A DNA stretch of 38,496 bases from Triparma columacea (GCA_030267965.1 BRYA01000217.1:844-39339), one strand, 5' to 3'. Shown: positions 22,316 to 32,220, counted from the first letter of the stretch. Numbers and translations are program-made. The notes: a model not told the origin generated them from the letters alone.

Positions 22316-23316
22316 TCATAGCCAGCAGACGACAACGCTAATGTTGTCGGTGCTGCCCCTCTTCAGGGCTTCGTCGATGAGGTACTGGGCAACGCCCTCC
22401 TTACTGACCCCGTCCCTCTCAACCCACTCATCAAGAAGCTCTTTGCACTCCTCATCGGAAACTACGTCCCAGAGGCCATCGCAAGCGACAACGACGGCCT
22501 TGTCTCCTTCGGAAAGAGGGGTTTCGGACAGGTAGGGCCTGCATACAACAAACTCCTTCATGCCATGATCACCAAAGGATCTGGTGATGGGAGTTGCAGA
22601 GTGGGGAGGGGTGGAGTGGGGGAGCGGGTGAGGTTGAATATATATATTGGGGATGGAGAGGGCGGAGGATGGGGTGATAATGATTGAATGGCCCGGAAAG
22701 AACCTTCAACGAAAACGTTACGTAACCGTTACCTACTCCACTCCACTCACCTAGCCACAGCAAGAATTCCCAAAACACGGTTCCTCAAAACGAATCCACC
22801 AGAAGCCTCTATTCTGTCGATCTCCACGGGATCTTCGGCCTTATGGTCATGCGATAGGCGCACCACCGAGTCCTTCTTCACCAAGACAGCCCTAGCATCA
22901 CCACAGTTTGCAGTGTAGATCTTCCCTACACCCTCAGTCCTATCCAGAAGGCATGTTACAGCGGTAGCCCCACTCGCCATTATGCCGGCCTGCCTGCTCT
23001 GCATGTCGGTTAGCAAGTAAGCCCTCTCCATAGCCTTGAGCGTCGGACAGATGTCCTCCTCCACTGCCTTTCCCCCACTTGCTGGAGTTGGAGCGGCATT
23101 CTCATCAGACTGGGGAACGGAAGACCTCATCTCGTTCAATATGTTGTTCTCTAAGCGTGTCTCGATGTAGTCGGCAATGCCACGCCCACCGTGGCCGTCG
23201 TAGACTGCCAAAAACGACATCCCAGGGAGACCCCCAAATTTAAGAATCGCTCTGTGAACGTCCTCCATTGTGTTCCTCTTCCCCGGGTTCATCTCTTCGG
23301 CGTGGCTAACCAACAT
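22316..23316 (-). CDS. PP2C-type Ser/Thr protein phosphatase
   Basis: Two exons, 23316-22751 and 22580-22316, join in phase 2 and give about 276 residues, close to a minimal PP2C catalytic domain. The enzyme removes phosphate from Ser/Thr using two Mn/Mg ions. Motifs in order are GKRNTMEDVH, FLAVYDGHGGRGIADY (metal Asp and Gly), SGATAVTCLL, ANCGDARAVL, LSHDHKAEDPVEIDRIEASG, then across the splice VARSFGDHGMK. VVVACDGLWDVVSD and GSTDNISVVV carry the last metal aspartates, so all key residues are present. The start used is the first ATG, only seven residues before the conserved core, so an upstream exon cannot be excluded. There is no targeting signal. It is divergent from the channel gene and probably shares its promoter region. 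Confidence 0.9.
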
Positions 23317-23554
23317 GGTTGGAAATGATCTCTTGGAAAATAGTGACGGGTCAAAGAGTGAACGATCTGGTGGTTTCTTTCAATTTGATTTCGGGAGAGG
23401 CGTTGGAGGTAGTTTTTGTTTTCTTGGGCTGGGGATCGTGAGGGGGGGAAACGTTGTGTCAGCGGAAAGAATAGGTGGATTTGTGGAGGACAAGAGGGGA
23501 ATTGCGGCAGAAGATGCGAAATTGCAAACTGTTCTCACCAGAATTGAGCAAAAA
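23317..23554. promoter_or_regulatory. Probable shared promoter region, PP2C / channel
   Basis: The two genes are divergent. If the channel starts at 23555, only 238 nt separate the start codons, so both promoters must lie here. No TATA-like element stands out. The plus frame of the channel is also open across this stretch, so part of it may instead be coding. Confidence 0.35.
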
Positions 23555-26500
23555 ATGGGATCCCACTTGAAAGTCAAGGGGTTCTTGAGAGAGGTTGGAA
23601 AAAACCAAATAGGAAGGATGTTTCGGAGGTTCTCCCGCAAGGGGGGGCAGAGTGAGAATGGCGGTGAAGGTGGAGTATCTGTAATTGCATCAAGTGGTGG
23701 TGATGTGGGCCTTGGGGCTGATATGGCCATCATGGCAGACACACCTTCAGCAGGGGGGCCAGGATCTCAGGCCAAGGTTCCTTCGGAGTCTGTGCCTGGG
23801 TCTGGTGAAGCCCATTATGCTCGAACTCCTAAGGCCAACGAGAGCGTGAAACTGATTTTCGATTACGTTGATTCGCAGGAGAAACCTTCAGGTGTTGAGG
23901 AGAGGACAGGTGGGGGGGGGGACAGAGACGATTGCGGCGACGACAGCGGTGTGGCAGCCGTGGACGAGAAGGACCCTGCGTTCAAGAAGCGTCGTAAGAC
24001 AAAAATCAATCTGCTGAGGTTTGGGAGGAGGAACAAAAAGGCGTTGTACGGCAAGCCCAAGAGCGAGAGGCTCATGTCGCCTGCTACTCAAGTAGATACG
24101 ACGCCGAATAATGCAACGTCGAGACGGTCGGTGTACGGAGATGGTTTCAATAAGCATATGCCACAGATCGGAGAGACTCTCTTGGAGCACCAGAGGAGGA
24201 CACTGCTTCCTAAATTGAGGTATATTGCGGACGTGGAAAATTCGAGGGTAGCCGATAATGCTTCCACTCTGATTTCCGATGCGATGCACCTTCGTAACGT
24301 CAACTCTCATCGCTGGAACAAAGTCTCGCTGCGCTTTTATAAAGCACGGAATTCTCGTGCTTACCACATTTTCGGTTTCATGGTAATCATGGCTCACACT
24401 GTGCTTAGCATGTTCGAGTCACCCCGAGATGAGTGGGAACACGTCACGGAATACCTTAAGTTCGCAGACGAAGCTGTCCAGAAGAATGTTTGCTCGTGGG
24501 CCAATTTCATAATCGTATCAATTTACTTCTTGGACATTGTAGTCCAACTTTGCTTCCAGAGAGTAGCATGGCACGATGTGGACTGGGCATCGACTTACGT
24601 GCTTGAACGGGGACGTCGAGACATCGAGAGCACTGCCCGCTCCTTCAGGAAACACTTCGTGTCGTCGCTTAGGGAGTCTTCCTTCGCCGGAGGCGTAGAG
24701 ACGGAAAGTCTGGGCACTTCGTTCTTGGGGTGGATGAGGTACAAGATCGCCCAAATCACAAAGCTCAAGTTCAACTTTATCTTCCTATTCAATTTCATCG
24801 TCGTGGCTTTTATGGTATTTGCCACGGCCACCAAGCTTCCCTCGAGGGGCGCCTTCTTAAGGCCGGGCATGTTTCTGTTCACTAATTACCGGATTCAGAC
24901 AGCATGCAGCGCTCTGGTTAAAATGTTACCGCACCTCACGGACATCCTCCTTATTATCTTTCTATGCATAATTGTGTTCGCGGCCATTACTTGCGCTGTG
25001 TTCGAAGAAGTACCGAGCGCGTCGTCGAGCCCTCAGGAGGGATTTTCATCTTTTTGGTATGCCCTTCTCAACTACTACGTCCTCCTGTCGACGGAGAATT
25101 TCCCGTCGATATTGGACCGCTTCGAAGAAAACTTTGTTGCATGGGTTTTCATCGCTTTCCTAGTGTTAGCGTACTTCATTTTCTTTTCCTATATGACGGC
25201 GATTGTGTTCGACGGCTACTACGACGTCAAGATCCAAATTAGTCTCCAGGAGTACTTGACTGAGAGGTCAGCGTTGGTGACGGCGTTTTTATGTATCGCA
25301 TATGACCCCCTGGGGGATGTGTTCAACGAGGTGCTAACGCTAGGAGATCTTATCGAGGCAAATTTGACGTTTCACGGTAAGAGCGCAGGAATAGAGATGG
25401 TAACTGAGCTTTTTTTGGAGCTTGATGCGGACGGTTCGAAGACTCTTGATGAGTTGGAATTTTATCACTTTTGCGATGGCGTGGTGTCGCTTCTGGAAAG
25501 GCTAGAGAACCAAGACTTGGAAACCGAATCATTTGACCATCCAAGTGGTTCGGGTAGCTTTGATGTCCAAGGCCGCCAGTCGTTTTCTTCCGAAGATGGC
25601 GATCAGAGAAGGCGCTCCTCCTTTAATGCGGTACATGGGGGGTGGAGTATGGTGCGAAATTGGAGAAAATACTGGAGGAGGGTGAAGCTGCAGTTTTGGG
25701 GGTGGTTCGCTCGGTACGTGGACAAGCTTGTCCCTGAAGAAGGCACACACATCCTCTTCAACCATATCATGCAAATATTTCGTTCCGGCCTTATGCAGAT
25801 CTTCTTCATCCTCGCACTTATTTGGACGTTTGCTTTTGCGATAATTGCCATGAACGTGTTGGGGAAACAGGAGTGCATAAACAAGGCTGTTGAGGCGCTC
25901 GGAGAGGATGTAGACGACTATGAGATCCCGTACTATGAGAGGTTTGACACGTTCCCCAATTCAATGGTGGCAATGTTCAGACTCGCGACTGGTAGCGGGT
26001 GGAACGACATTATGTTCTTGTACTGGCCGTGTGAGACGCCCTGGGGGGGGACGAATTTTTCTCCTTTCTTCTTCGTTGCCTTTCACTTTTCGTTTTGCAT
26101 AGTATTCTACAACGTGCTCGGAGGACTGATTTTTGCGCATTACAAGCAGCTCTCTGACTCAAAGGGGAGCAAGATGAGTAAAGAGGCAAGGAGAAGGAAG
26201 CAAATGAAAAGGATGAATAGAAAGAGAAGGAACACGCGTCGGAGTATTAATGGGACTGGGGACAAGAGGGCGTCGATACTTAGGACCAGGAGGGCTTCCC
26301 AGATCCCTGAAATGAGGCAAAGCGCTAGGTTTTGGAGGCAGGCGCTGAAGAAGGAAGGGGGCGGAGGCGGCGAGGGAGGGGGGGGCGTAACAACGTCTGG
26401 AAGAAAGTCGGGCTTGAGCGAGGTCGAGGCAAGTGGCTACCCGATTGAAGCAGAGTTAGGCAGGGCGCAGTCAAAGAAGATGCAAGAGCTTTACGAGAAA

Positions 26501-27046
26501 CACATGCACAAACAGTCAACTCACTTGGAAGCCAAAGTGTTGCTCGGCAATAACCCCTACACGAGTAAGACCTTAATTGACATGGCTGATAGGCTGCTTG
26601 CGCCGGCCAGCGGGCTCCAATGGGACATGACTGTCATTAATTGTAAGCACGCCATCAGGAGCGATTCTGGAACACACGAAAGTGATGCGAGAGTCAGGGC
26701 CAGCAGCGTTGGTGCCGATGCAGACAGTTTGAGCGGAGGCAGGGGGGGTGGAGTTGGAGAGATGGGGGGGGACGAAGAAGAAGCTATCGAACAGCCTGCG
26801 AGGACTGTTGCGTCGAGAAGGTCCTCGTGGCTCACCGCTATGGGAGTAAAGGGGGGAGGCAAGAAGAAGGAGGAGGCGGATAGAGAGACGGGGGCGAACC
26901 AAAAAATCAGCGAACACACGTTGATCGGAATAGAATTGCAGGACTTTGGCGATGACAGCGGCAGCGAAGAAGAAAGTGAGGTTGAGGGGAATCGGGGGTA
27001 CAGGAGGAGCTTAGGTAGGCGTCAACTCTCGGACGTCTTTCTTTGA
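23555..27046 (+). CDS. Two-pore-repeat cation channel with EF-hand; second repeat lacks S1-S4
   Basis: This is a single exon, about 1163 residues from ATG 23555; an in-frame ATG at 23315 would add 80. After a long charged N-terminus come S1 (~270-290), S2 (~312-333), S3 (~404-427), a weakly charged S4 (~436-460, few Arg/Lys), S5 (~462-483), a pore loop with LLSTENFPSIL (~495-520) and S6 (~526-550). Residues ~622-634 are an EF-hand loop (DADGSKTLDELE). The second pore unit starts directly at S5 (QIFFILALIWTFAFAIIAMN, ~747-771). Its pore loop is ATGSGWNDIMFLYWPCE, like calcium-channel repeats, and S6 ends GGLIFAHYK (~835-865). There is no room for a second S1-S4. The C-terminal tail is basic, then glycine-rich and acidic. 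It is likely a calcium or non-selective cation channel tuned by calcium; selectivity and voltage gating are unproven. Confidence 0.82.
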   Translation: MGSHLKVKGFLREVGKNQIGRMFRRFSRKGGQSENGGEGGVSVIASSGGDVGLGADMAIMADTPSAGGPGSQAKVPSESVPGSGEAHYARTPKANESVKLIFDYVDSQEKPSGVEERTGGGGDRDDCGDDSGVAAVDEKDPAFKKRRKTKINLLRFGRRNKKALYGKPKSERLMSPATQVDTTPNNATSRRSVYGDGFNKHMPQIGETLLEHQRRTLLPKLRYIADVENSRVADNASTLISDAMHLRNVNSHRWNKVSLRFYKARNSRAYHIFGFMVIMAHTVLSMFESPRDEWEHVTEYLKFADEAVQKNVCSWANFIIVSIYFLDIVVQLCFQRVAWHDVDWASTYVLERGRRDIESTARSFRKHFVSSLRESSFAGGVETESLGTSFLGWMRYKIAQITKLKFNFIFLFNFIVVAFMVFATATKLPSRGAFLRPGMFLFTNYRIQTACSALVKMLPHLTDILLIIFLCIIVFAAITCAVFEEVPSASSSPQEGFSSFWYALLNYYVLLSTENFPSILDRFEENFVAWVFIAFLVLAYFIFFSYMTAIVFDGYYDVKIQISLQEYLTERSALVTAFLCIAYDPLGDVFNEVLTLGDLIEANLTFHGKSAGIEMVTELFLELDADGSKTLDELEFYHFCDGVVSLLERLENQDLETESFDHPSGSGSFDVQGRQSFSSEDGDQRRRSSFNAVHGGWSMVRNWRKYWRRVKLQFWGWFARYVDKLVPEEGTHILFNHIMQIFRSGLMQIFFILALIWTFAFAIIAMNVLGKQECINKAVEALGEDVDDYEIPYYERFDTFPNSMVAMFRLATGSGWNDIMFLYWPCETPWGGTNFSPFFFVAFHFSFCIVFYNVLGGLIFAHYKQLSDSKGSKMSKEARRRKQMKRMNRKRRNTRRSINGTGDKRASILRTRRASQIPEMRQSARFWRQALKKEGGGGGEGGGGVTTSGRKSGLSEVEASGYPIEAELGRAQSKKMQELYEKHMHKQSTHLEAKVLLGNNPYTSKTLIDMADRLLAPASGLQWDMTVINCKHAIRSDSGTHESDARVRASSVGADADSLSGGRGGGVGEMGGDEEEAIEQPARTVASRRSSWLTAMGVKGGGKKKEEADRETGANQKISEHTLIGIELQDFGDDSGSEEESEVEGNRGYRRSLGRRQLSDVFL

Positions 27047-27172
27047 AACGAACGAAAAATGTATGATATGTTCTCATTAAATGATTATCGTCGCATTAGA
27101 AATGTTAGGGGTGGGGGGGAGAAGGGGGACTGGATAGATTAGTTGCTATCGTTCGCGCCTGCGCTCGCACGC

Positions 27173-27214
27173 GCCGCTATACACACGCCGCTATACACAC
27201 GCCGCTATACACAC
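27173..27214. repeat. 14-nt tandem repeat, three copies
   Basis: Three perfect copies of gccgctatacacac lie in the 190-nt gap between the convergent channel and SAP-domain genes. The flanks are GC-rich. No function is apparent. Confidence 0.9.
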
Positions 27215-27236
27215 GCAACCGCCCGCCCGCTACATC

Positions 27237-27644
27237 TTAGGCCAAATCCACCTTCAGTACCCCGTCCTTCATCCAGAACGACCACTTCGGGTTGCATCCA
27301 TCGCTGTACAAACGAATCATACCCTCAGTACCTCCGTCCTTGTCAAGGAACACGTACCCCCCTTCAAGTTTGGGCATCTCAGTGGTAAGGCGCTCAATCA
27401 ACTCGGCCTTCTTTCCGCTCTTCTTGAGGTCGTGTCTTTCGAGCATATCCCTGAGCTTCTCAACGGTCTTGCCCTTCAGCTCTTCCTCGGTCGCGTACGG
27501 CTCCATAGGAAAACGCTCGTTGAAGTCGCGCAGTTCTGCCTGCGTGAAGTAATGGAAGCTGCCCAGCTCAGCAGAGCGGTGCCAGTTGTTGTCAATGCAC
27601 ATCTGGGCGATGTACAATAGTAGCGAGGAGAGTAGCGCGTCCAT
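27237..27644 (-). CDS. Small SAP-domain protein
   Basis: This is a single exon of 135 residues. Residues about 54-88 (EELKGKTVEKLRDMLERHDL followed by KKSGKKAELIERL) form a SAP motif: helix, glycine turn, helix. SAP domains usually bind AT-rich DNA or chromatin, and some act in RNA processing. The N-terminal half (YIAQMCIDNNWHRSAELGSF) and the C-terminal part (GGYVFLDKDGGTEGMIRLY, then NPKWSFWMKDGVLKVDLA) are not a domain I can name. The ATG used is the first in frame. There is no signal peptide; the nucleus is the likely location. It is convergent with the channel gene and divergent from the RBBP5-like gene. Confidence 0.72.
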   Translation of the reverse strand: MDALLSSLLLYIAQMCIDNNWHRSAELGSFHYFTQAELRDFNERFPMEPYATEEELKGKTVEKLRDMLERHDLKKSGKKAELIERLTTEMPKLEGGYVFLDKDGGTEGMIRLYSDGCNPKWSFWMKDGVLKVDLA

Positions 27645-28320
27645 CGATATACTACCAAAGATGAGAAATGGTCAAGGGGGCGAGGGGGCGAGTGTGGTGT
27701 GAGTTTGGTGTTAGTGTGGTGTTAGTTTGGTGTCAGTGTGGTGTGTTGTTCATATTTAGACAGTTAATGGGTAGTTGGTGTAATAGTTGGTGTAATCATC
27801 ATCAGCAATCATCAGTTTTCATTAGGCATCAAATCGTCGGAGGGAGTTTTTTGAGGACCCTGATTATTTTGTCATTTCCAACGAATAAACATATAGATAT
27901 TCATGCAATGTAGATAACAACACTTATTAAAGGGATACATGCAAATTTATCATCAAAATGGCTTTATTGCGAAAGTAGAGAGACAAAGAGATCACCTTTT
28001 TTGCCTTGCCAAATTCCGAACAAATTTGGGTGTCGAAATTACTTAACTTTCGGGATATCGGTGTAAACATTGATTAAAGGTAATAGCACGTCTCCAACGG
28101 TATAATAGTTCAAGATCTGGGTATTTAGTAGGGTTGTAAGCTGGGGATGAACCATGAAATACTGAATTTAAGGTGGGTCGGGGGGAGGGCGGGGAAGCAA
28201 TGCTTCCAAATAAGGGTGTTATGGTCTTTGGGGATCAATTTAAGGCAGGGGTGGATATATCATGTAAGACACCGCAATATCTAACTTTGATATACCTCCG
28301 TCGCTCCACTCAGGCGGGCA
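27645..28320. other. Intergenic region between SAP and RBBP5-like genes
   Basis: Apart from the gt-rich tandem repeat near its left end, this AT-leaning stretch shows no open frame of note and no RNA gene I recognise. It must hold promoters for both divergent genes. Confidence 0.4.
27691..27748. repeat. 22-nt gt-rich tandem repeat, about 2.5 copies
   Basis: The unit is agtgtggtgt, a variable base, agtttggtgt and a final base. It occurs twice with a partial third copy, just upstream of the SAP gene start on the minus strand. A related tagttggtgtaa doublet follows near 27773-27796. Confidence 0.8.
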
Positions 28321-29967
28321 ATGCCTGAGACCCTCCAAGCGGTGATCAAGGCCCCCTCTTTCAACACCTCCTACCCTACGTCACAATGCAGAGTGGTGAG
28401 GACTCCAATGAAACAAGATGAGGTGAAGGAGTCAGAAGAAATGAATGTGACCGCGTTACAGTATAACTGCAAAGGCACCCTGTTGGCGGTGGGTTACAAC
28501 ATGGGGAAGGTTGTAATCATTGATTCCATCTCTAGGTGCATCCTGAGGGAGTTTCCCAGACTGAGGAACATGGTCGGGGCCGCAGTCGCCGGGATCGGGT
28601 GGAGCAGGGATAGCAGGGTGATGTGGTATTACACGGCATCTTGCAAGATGCTACGCATTGATTTTGAGAATAGCCCCTTTGTCGCTGGGGTGACGGATTT
28701 GGCCCCTCAGCTCGCAAAAAGGGAGAAGACAAAGACGCCCTCGCTGGTCTCGTGCGTCGTGCATCCCCGCTTACTGTACTCTGCATTGGTTACGTCTGCG
28801 GGGTCCCTCTTTGTTCTGGAGATGGATAAGGAGGTGAAGAGGGTGAACGAGGGGACCGACTGGAGACTGATCAGCGGGCTGCACATTATAGAGGTCTGCA
28901 TCAAGGGGGGGGTGTCCTCCGCATTATTTTCCAAAAAGGGGGAACAAATATTTGCAGCAGACGTACACTCACAGGTGCTCATATATAACTACAACTCCGC
29001 CCAAAAGAGTGCCCAGCTGGCGCACAAGATCCCCGTAAGCGGATGCAAACTCCCGCTCACCAATATAGCACTTTCAGAAACCAACGGGAATGGGGGAGGT
29101 ATCACCTTGACGAGGTAAGGGGATGGAGGGTGGCGGGAGGGGGGAGGGGGGAGGGGGGGAGGAGTAGAGGTTGAACAAACTGTAAAACCACAGCAAACTA
29201 CATCTGCATATATCATGCTAACAACCACACGCTGCACGATGGCTCTCCTCCAACCAACCCAATTGCGCAGCTGCAGGGACAAAATCTACCTCTGGCCAAC
29301 TGACTACCCCAACGATCCCACCCTGATGAAAGTCCTCCACGATCCGGTTATGGGGTCCTCCGTCCAGTTCTCGGGCTGCTGCTTCACTGGAGAGGGAAGC
29401 CACGTGGTTGGTCTCATCAAGGGGCAGGGAGGGAGACTCATGGTATGGGATACCGAAACGGGGCAGCTCATGACGACACTAGAGGGGGGGAAGGAGGAAG
29501 AGGGGAGGGTGCTGACCAGTAGCATCTTCGGGGATATTGTAGTGGGAACTGGGAATGGGAGGTGCTGGATGTACAGCAACGGAGGGGGGGCAGAGGAGGG
29601 AGAGGGCGGGGTAGAGGCCTTCGCCACCAACTTCCAAACACTCAGGAAGAATGTGGAGTACATTGAGAGGGAAGACGAGCTTGATTTGGACGTGGGAGAG
29701 GGAGAGGGAGAGGGAGAGGGAAGAGGAGGAGAGTTGACAGGGGTGGGAGGGGGAGAGGCGGGGGCAGCGCCACGGGACGGCGGTGGAGGGGGGGCGGGGC
29801 AGGGGGAGGGGTGTTTGGAGGAGGAGGAGGACGTAGATATATTTACTATCCATAAGGCACCAATCTTCGAGGGCGACAGTGAGGACGAGGAGACAGCATT
29901 CAAACTTGGCATAGACAGGGTTGGAGAAAGATTCATTGCACCAAGGTCAAAAAAGCTAAACAAATAG
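28321..29967 (+). CDS. RBBP5/Swd1-type WD40 subunit of COMPASS histone methyltransferase
   Basis: Two exons, 28321-29114 and 29271-29967, join in phase 2 and give about 496 residues. The nearer acceptor (after 29193) would bring an immediate stop, so the site at 29269-29270 is chosen. It restores LTSCRDKIYLW, a WD-repeat edge. The N-terminal propeller has TALQYNCKGTLLAVGYNMGK and GIGWSRDSRVMWYY. After the propeller comes LRKNVEYIEREDELDLD, which matches the hinge/activation segment of human RBBP5 that contacts the methyltransferase and ASH2L. EEEEDVDIFTIHKAPIFEGD and a short basic end (PRSKKLNK) follow. RBBP5 proteins help deposit H3K4 methylation. A Gly-Glu run encoded by gggaga hexamers (about 29694-29722) and a Gly-rich insert separate the last motifs. 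The propeller is divergent, so the hinge segment carries much of the assignment. Confidence 0.8.
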
Positions 29968-30632
29968 GCTTGCGGCGGTGTTAGAGGGGTGAAACAAGTC
30001 CACCATGTTGTGTAATGGGGTGGGCGCATGTAGAATGGAGACGCGAAGAAAAGAAAGAATTGATATCTAAGTTATCGGGCGAGTTCGGCTCTACAATTTT
30101 TGATCAATTTTTATTAGAATTTTTTTGGGGAATTTTAAAAACCTTTCTGAATTATAAACTGAGATCAATTTTATTTATATTATTGATCTATATGATATAT
30201 ATTATTTTAAAAGCATTCAAATGACCAAAATAATTTTTTGTAAAATATTATATTTGCATTTATTATTCAAATTTATCACTGACTTGTATAAGACAGCATT
30301 AATCATTGCATAATAAATAATTCGACTTCTAAGTCTCAAATATTTCTTCTCAAAAACAAATTCATCCAAAAATCAAAACTTGTTGTAAAATTACTAATTA
30401 AACTTTCTATATGATTTATATATTCAATAAATAAAAATGGGACTCTTGGGCGAGGAAATAAAAATCAGAGGTTTCATAATTTTGTTTTTTGCCATCTGTG
30501 ACATCTGATACGCACCAAATAAAGCATTGACTAGATATTATTGGGCATCTTTCTATCGATCTGCCCTCAACTTAAACCCTTAAGACATAAATCCTACCAA
30601 CATCTAAGCTCATTGTCGTCACCAACCTCCTC
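29968..30632. other. AT-rich intergenic island
   Basis: From about 30060 to 30540 the sequence is very AT-rich, unlike the G/C-run-rich surroundings, with many att/tat runs. A 69-codon plus frame (30015-30224) ends in a hydrophobic, compositionally driven stretch and is not called. No tRNA or rRNA segment is recognisable. The right end precedes the cyclophilin-like gene. Confidence 0.5.
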
Positions 30633-31560
30633 ATGGCAGCCATCCCTTCACCTCCTTCGTTCGAGGCGATCTGCCATACAACGAAGGGCGACTTCTCGAT
30701 GCTATTCATCGAATCGTGGGCTCCTAAGGGCTACGCTCGGTTGTGGGATCTGTTCAATGACAATTTCTTCGATGGGCAATTTTTCTACCGGGTTGTTCCC
30801 CGGTTCCTCGTTCAGTTTGGGGTCCCTTCGCTAACCCTAGACGAGGACGTGAGGAAGAAGTATCGGTTCCCGAACACTATCCAGGACGATCCCCCCAATC
30901 ACCGCGAATTTCATAAAGGGACTATATCTTATGCTGGAAGTGGTCCCAACTCCAGGGTATCCGACCTCTTCATCAGCTACTCGGACAACCCCGGCCTCGG
31001 GAAGTCCCCTTGGGAAGTTCCCCTAGGTTACGTTTCTGAGGGAATTGATGTTGTGGAGAGTTTCCACTCTTACGGTGACATTAGTGTCTTCAACAAAAAT
31101 GGTCCAAATCAGAACAAAGTGAGAAATCGCGGGGAAGAGTACGTTAAGGAGGAGTTCCCCCTCATGGACTACATCATCAAGTGCGAAATCGGCCAACGTG
31201 GGGGGGTCGGCAAGAGTGGCAGTAACCCAGGTCAAGGACCTCATGGGGCAGCATCAGGTATGGAGGAGCAAGATCAGCTTTAGAGCACCCTCTCAACTTC
31301 AACTCAAACTTCGCGCGCCTCGCTCGTCAGTCGCAGAGGGGGGGGTTCATTTGGGAGGCGAAGAGCTTCTCACAAACACCCCCAGCACTACCACCAAGAT
31401 TTTACTCCTTGTGGCGTTCCTGCTCATGTTCGGGAGTGGCTGCAGCATAATTTTGCTTGTCAGGCGGTTGTGGTCCTCAAGTAAGTCGCCTTCTTGCTCA
31501 GGAGTCAGTCGCTCCCTCGACTCCAACTTTGCCAGGGCCTCAGAAGAAAAGTATTTGTAG
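30633..31560 (+). CDS. Cyclophilin-like peptidyl-prolyl isomerase domain with C-terminal TM anchor
   Basis: The cyclophilin fold is read in one exon from ATG 30633. The core is TKGDFSMLFIESWAPKGYAR, FFYRVVPRFLVQFGV, GTISYAGSGPNSRVSDLFIS and VPLGYVSEGIDVVESF. The Arg, Phe and Gln of the first active-site strand are kept. The later Gln is Asp (SDLFI for SQFFI), and the substrate-loop Trp/His do not line up clearly, so isomerase activity is doubtful. Without splicing the frame stops at 31283. A donor at 31258 and acceptor at 31329-31330 remove 73 nt in phase 1. They lead into HLGGEELLTN, a membrane helix (KILLLVAFLLMFGSG onward) and a polar tail ending at 31560, about 284 residues. That tail makes it a membrane-anchored protein. 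The intron is my prediction; a soluble 216-residue form is the alternative. Confidence 0.72.
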
Positions 31561-31818
31561 TGGATGAGTGGGTGACTCACGTTCATATTTTGTTTGTAAA
31601 CTAAAAAAAAAGGAAGCCAAGAAGAAGCCCGACTGTTTTTAAAATTGTACTAGCGAACACTCCCCCTTAAATTTACATAAGCTCCTCCTACTAAAACTAC
31701 ACATTCAACCACAAACCCCCGACACAATATAGTTCAACCTCCTACTCAAACAACTCAACACGGTAAGCGCAAACTTGGACCGAACCGAGCAGACGAGAAT
31801 CCGATGAAGACGACGTTC

Positions 31819-32220
31819 TCACTCCATCTTCTCGTACAACGGTTGGATGAGTGGATGCCTAGAGAAAGCGAGTGAGGGAGATAGCGACGAGGTTGAGCAA
31901 CACAAAGGCGAAAAGCAGGCCAAACAATACCCCCCCCCTCCCTCTCTGCCAACCCTCCGCCGCACCCCTAAATACCCCCCCGGCGCAACCCCCCTTCCCC
32001 CCCCATCCTCCACCCCCTCCCCCACTCACCACTGGTGCAGGACACTGCAACTCCACAGCAACCACATGCAAAAGACGGAGATGCTCACAACAATCGACGC
32101 AATCGCACTGTCGTCCTTACTCAGCATACCAGCGCCGCGGGCACAGCCAGTAAGCAGAAGCAAAGAGCCCACGAGAATGGCAAAGAGGACGGAACCTGTT
32201 ACGAGGACTGTGGGGGCCAT
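31819..32220 (-). CDS. V-type ATPase subunit e
   Basis: Two exons, 32220-32030 and 31858-31819, give about 76 residues. Exon 2 encodes only 13. Two membrane helices are visible (VLVTGSVLFAILVGSLLLL and IASIVVSISVFCMWLLWS). The end reads LHQW/HPLIQPLYEKME across the splice. The family's typical ending has a Leu-x-x-x-HPL/KPL-I-x-P motif after the second helix, which fits, as does the length (usually 70-80). The subunit belongs to the membrane V0 sector of the proton pump of acidic organelles. A cgcag sits directly before the ATG, so a 5'-UTR intron is likely. Without the spliced end the frame stops right after the second helix, which makes the gene easy to miss. It is convergent with the cyclophilin-like gene. 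Confidence 0.75.

Noticed and set aside
23380..24397. Minus-strand frames opposite the channel N-terminus
   Set aside because: They lack domains, whereas the plus frame continues into seven recognisable channel segments.
31347..31586. Minus-strand frame of 79 codons opposite the cyclophilin tail
   Set aside because: The plus strand reads as a membrane helix in frame with the cyclophilin domain through a good intron. The minus frame has no family pattern.
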